Assembly (NCBI RefSeq): GCF_035920345.1
Contig: NZ_CP109149.1
Location: 7,874,001 to 7,938,000, forward strand
Origin: Nocardia vinacea
GTDB lineage: Bacteria; Actinomycetota; Actinomycetes; Mycobacteriales; Mycobacteriaceae
Direction: 5' to 3'
Length of the DNA stretch: 64,000 bases
Part shown: positions 63,262 through 64,000 of the stretch, piece after piece
Position numbering within the stretch: the stretch's first letter is position 1
Layout: each line of letters starts with the position of its first letter
Program-made: the position numbers and the translations under genes
The notes under the pieces: generated by a model
What the model saw: only the letters and a program-made list of their open reading frames with translations
Databases searched by the model: none
Told to the model about the DNA's origin: nothing

Positions 63262-64000
63262 ATGCGTAGTCTGATCCGGCGTCGCGGCACACGTGCGGCG
63301 GCGGTGATCGCGGCAACCGCGGTATTCGCGGGAGTCATGTCCGGCTTCGGCGCATCTACCGCGACGGCTGATCCGATCATGGATTCGAAGACGCTGCTGG
63401 CGAACCCGGTCGCGCCGGACGGCTCGAAGATCACCAAGGCCGAGTACAAGGACGACCGCAGCATCCGCCTGTACGTCTACTCCGCGGCCATGGACCGGAC
63501 CTTCCCGGTCGACGTGCAGCGCCCCGCCGACGCCTCGGCGCCGCGTCCGGTGCTCTACCTGCTCAACGGTGCGGGTGGCGGTGAGGACAGCGCGTCCTGG
63601 GTGGCCAAGACCGATGCGCTGAAGTTCCTCGGCGACAAGAACGTCAATGTGGTCCAGCCGATCGGCGGCAAGTGGAGCTACTACACCGACTGGATCAAGG
63701 ACGATCCGGTTCTCGGCCGCAACAAGTGGAAGACCTTCTTCACCGAGGAGCTGCCGCCGCTGATCGACGGCGCGCTCGGCACCAACGGCACGAATGCCAT
63801 CGCGGGCCTGTCCACCTCGGGCACCACCGTGCTCGCGCTGCCGATCGCCAAGCCGGGCTTGTACAAGGCCGCCGCGGCCTACAGCGGCTGCGCCCAGACC
63901 AGTGATCCGGTCGGCTCGGAGTTCGTCAAGCTGACCGTCGAGACCTGGGGCGGCGGCAATGTCGACAACATGTGGGGCCCCATGGGTTCGCCGGATTGGA
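63262..64000 (+). CDS. Secreted antigen-85-like esterase/mycolyltransferase family protein, 3' end outside window
   Basis: 246 residues are visible and the frame is open at the window edge. The ATG has GAAGG 10 nt upstream; a GTG at 63253 in the same frame is an alternative. The N-terminal signal peptide has basic residues RSLIRRRGTR, a hydrophobic stretch and probable cleavage after ATADP or nearby. The alpha/beta-hydrolase body has VLYLLNGAGGGEDSASW near the oxyanion region and the nucleophile elbow GLSTSG with Ser184. This is the antigen 85/mycolyltransferase-like family of mycolic-acid bacteria, which transfers mycolates in the cell envelope, although many nocardial members are uncharacterised esterases. 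The acid and histidine of the triad would be beyond the edge. It is probably not part of the NRPS pathway. Confidence 0.85.
   Translation, partial: MRSLIRRRGTRAAAVIAATAVFAGVMSGFGASTATADPIMDSKTLLANPVAPDGSKITKAEYKDDRSIRLYVYSAAMDRTFPVDVQRPADASAPRPVLYLLNGAGGGEDSASWVAKTDALKFLGDKNVNVVQPIGGKWSYYTDWIKDDPVLGRNKWKTFFTEELPPLIDGALGTNGTNAIAGLSTSGTTVLALPIAKPGLYKAAAAYSGCAQTSDPVGSEFVKLTVETWGGGNVDNMWGPMGSPDW

Overview
High-GC actinomycete DNA, most likely Nocardia or a close mycolic-acid-producing relative. The basis is the codon use, an antigen-85-type secreted esterase at the right edge, an XRE/DUF5753 regulator with DUF397 partners, and a DUF559 protein. About 56 of the 64 kb is nonribosomal peptide synthetase (NRPS) coding sequence on the + strand: five giant genes with 16 complete adenylation domains.

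Layout. (1) 1-689: 3' part of a LuxR-type regulator. (2) 937-22618: NRPS1 (A-T-C-A-T-C-A*) and NRPS2 (A-T-C-A-T-C-A-T-E-C-halfC-A-T-TE). (3) 22619-28776: non-NRPS island. It holds a hairpin, a DUF559 protein bracketed by 77-bp direct repeats, a stray copy of an NRPS thioesterase tail, a membrane protein, five tandem DUF397 copies (three intact, two decayed), their XRE/DUF5753 regulator, and three small plus-strand genes. (4) 28777-63106: NRPS3 (A-T-C-A-T-C-A*), NRPS4 (five modules, TE) and NRPS5 (three modules, TE, then a degenerate epimerase-like domain). (5) 63262-end: secreted antigen-85-like esterase, cut by the window edge.

How the genes work together. NRPS1 and NRPS3 are paralogous starter proteins. 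Each has two loading modules, then a condensation domain with no complete partner A-T, then a broken adenylation domain (A*). NRPS2, NRPS4 and NRPS5 are finisher proteins. Each begins with the same basic tail and a closely related A domain without a C domain in front, and each carries its own thioesterase. The last C domain of a starter must therefore work with the first A-T of a finisher. The obvious lines are NRPS1-NRPS2 (six residues, the fifth epimerised) and NRPS3-NRPS4 (seven residues). NRPS5 has no starter of its own, so sharing of starters is possible. No MbtH gene, transporter or tailoring enzyme is visible.

The NRPS genes carry several kinds of short repeated DNA inserted in frame at surface loops: a 51-bp unit in three A domains, a 35-bp palindromic element present once in each orientation, and GC-rich repeat insertions just before the HHxxxDG motif of C domains. 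These insertions, the broken A domains, the broken post-TE epimerase domain and the modular duplication are the most unusual content. Substrate calls are from the nine pocket residues read by eye; only the two threonine calls are reasonably firm.
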